Below, piece by piece: positions 43,811-44,830 of a DNA stretch of 44,830 nt. This stretch comes from an uncultured Saprospiraceae bacterium (lineage in GTDB: Bacteria; Bacteroidota; Bacteroidia; Chitinophagales; Saprospiraceae), in NCBI GenBank assembly GCA_938002665.1, contig CALLAE010000076.1:1-44830 (forward strand), read 5' to 3'. A program made the position numbers and the translations under genes. Numbering within the stretch: the first letter of the stretch is position 1; each line of letters begins with the position of its first letter. The notes under the pieces are model-generated. The model saw only the letters and a list, made by a program, of their open reading frames with translations, made no database searches and had not been told where the DNA came from.

Positions 43811-44830
43811 AAATCAATTTTTTGAGGTAAACTAACAATGAAGGTTGTCCCTTCTCCTTCCTTACTTCTAAATGAGATAGTACCTCTCAGTAATTCCACA
43901 TATCTACTCACTATACTTAAGCCCAATCCAGTTCCTTGTATATTCTCCACATTTGTGGCTCTGAAAAACCTATTGAACATATGCTTCTGGTCTGCCTGTG
44001 GAATGCCCATGCCATTATCTTCCACCTCCACGATCACTGTATCCTCCAGAGTACGGAACTTACACTGTATCTGCCCACTCTCTCCACTATACTTTATAGC
44101 ATTAGAAACTAAGTTGAAGAGGATATTCTTTAGGATTCTTTTGTCAGAGACTATTTCTATATTTTCTGGCGTAGAAACATGTATAATCTTTTGTTCCTTT
44201 TTAAGCAGTCCTTTGACTTCATCGTTCACAGAATTACAAAGCATACCCAAATTAACGACTTCCGGCTTAACTTCTACCTTCCCTTCTTCTATCTTACTTA
44301 GAGAAAGAAAATCATTTAAGATACCAGTAAGATTAACCACTGAAGATTTGATTCTTTCCACATGCTTTTCTCTTTTATCATGCTGGTCCTCCTGCTTATA
44401 TCGAGAGATGAGGGCCGCAGATGAGAGTATAGTACTCAGTGGTGTACGGAATTCATGACTGGCCATAGAAACAAATCTTGACTTCAGTTCATTAAGCTCT
44501 TTTTCTTTTTGTAATGCAGTAGATAGCTCTAGATCCCGTTCTTCCAGCAGCTTGTTTGTACTGAGTAATTTATTCACAACAGATTCTAACTCATCAGTCC
44601 TCTTCTGTACTTTATCTTCTAGCTCTTCATTCAGATCCAACAGTCTCTGTTCGGCATCCTTTACAGCAGATAGATCATGTATGATCCCAGTATAGATGAC
44701 CCTATCGTTAAGTATCACTTCACTGACAGCCAATCTAAATGGAAATTGGGTTCCATCTTCTCTCTTCCCTATCACCTCTCTACCAGTTCCTATTATGCGG
44801 GGTTGTTTCGTTCGTTGATAGCGTTCTAGG
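43807..44830 (-). CDS. PAS-domain sensor histidine kinase, N-terminus beyond the window
   Basis: About 340 residues are visible; the frame stays open to the window end, so an internal GTG at 44775 is not the true start. The first visible part (RIIGTGREVIGKREDGTQFP) is the second half of a PAS domain. A coiled coil leads to the H-box (ASHEFRTPLSTI), the N-box (NLVSNAIKYS) and the ATP lid (DNGMGI, GTGLGLSI). The signal sensed cannot be told from this half. It overlaps the response regulator by 4 bp and should phosphorylate D52 there. Confidence 0.92.
   Translation of the reverse strand, partial: LERYQRTKQPRIIGTGREVIGKREDGTQFPFRLAVSEVILNDRVIYTGIIHDLSAVKDAEQRLLDLNEELEDKVQKRTDELESVVNKLLSTNKLLEERDLELSTALQKEKELNELKSRFVSMASHEFRTPLSTILSSAALISRYKQEDQHDKREKHVERIKSSVVNLTGILNDFLSLSKIEEGKVEVKPEVVNLGMLCNSVNDEVKGLLKKEQKIIHVSTPENIEIVSDKRILKNILFNLVSNAIKYSGESGQIQCKFRTLEDTVIVEVEDNGMGIPQADQKHMFNRFFRATNVENIQGTGLGLSIVSRYVELLRGTISFRSKEGEGTTFIVSLPQKIDL

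Noticed and set aside
43838-44458. 206-residue forward-strand frame opposite the histidine kinase
   Set aside because: The reverse strand carries clear kinase motifs in the same DNA; the forward frame is Ser/Leu-rich shadow sequence.
34940-44830. Calling the island a true DosR regulon homologue
   Set aside because: The regulator is a Crp/Fnr-type fusion, not NarL-type, and the operators are different; only the gene content is similar.

Overview
The window looks like a chromosomal segment of a Bacteroidota species, most likely a Saprospiria- or Cytophagia-like marine or gliding organism. The evidence is an AT-rich genome with weak ribosome binding sites, a PorP/SprF-family type IX secretion (T9SS) protein, SprB and PKD repeat proteins, T9SS type A and type B C-terminal sorting domains, a SusC-like TonB-dependent receptor paired with a DUF4249 lipoprotein, many lipoproteins, and TAnnTTTG-like -7 promoter boxes. 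Species-level identity cannot be read from the sequence.

Layout. 1-3.35 kb: a reverse-strand SprB-repeat adhesin built from two copies of a four-unit block, ending without a visible sorting domain. 3.5-12.8 kb: housekeeping and envelope genes (HDAC-family deacetylase, PriA helicase, TPR histidine kinase, Nudix hydrolase, GlsB-type membrane protein, M28-PDZ lipoprotein, TolB-like propeller lipoprotein). 12.9-16.75 kb (reverse): di-haem peroxidase, two outer-membrane proteins, a DUF4143 ATPase preceded by four tandem 32-bp repeats. 17-27.5 kb: secreted DUF1028 protein, M28 peptidase, VOC protein, quinone oxidoreductase, a delta-60-repeat secreted protein, a lipoprotein with a duplicated Cys/His domain, TonB receptor plus DUF4249 partner. 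27.6-34.6 kb: SET-domain protein, then a T9SS operon (PorP/SprF, an M43-like protein with a broken active site, a PKD/type-B-CTD giant, a small esterase). tRNA-Ala(GGC) lies at 34.8 kb beside a partial copy of its own 5' end.

34.9-44.8 kb is the most interesting part: a divergently organised stress/dormancy-type island with tandem universal stress proteins (one broken), a ribosome hibernation factor, a CBS protein, a D-lactate-type dehydrogenase, a Na/Pi-cotransporter-type protein, small membrane proteins, and at the far end a PAS histidine kinase overlapping a response regulator fused to a Crp/Fnr-type DNA-binding module. Reading the intergenic DNA by eye, I found four promoters that each carry two TGA-N6-TCA palindromes exactly 22 bp apart (seven perfect, one 5/6). 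At three of the four the proximal site is about 54-55 nt before the start codon, and a -7-like box sits about 33 bp from the site centre. This is what a Crp/Fnr-family activator acting at class-II promoters would look like, so I propose that the fused regulator controls the island. The gene content resembles the mycobacterial DosR dormancy regulon by function, but the regulator type is unrelated, so any similarity would be convergent.
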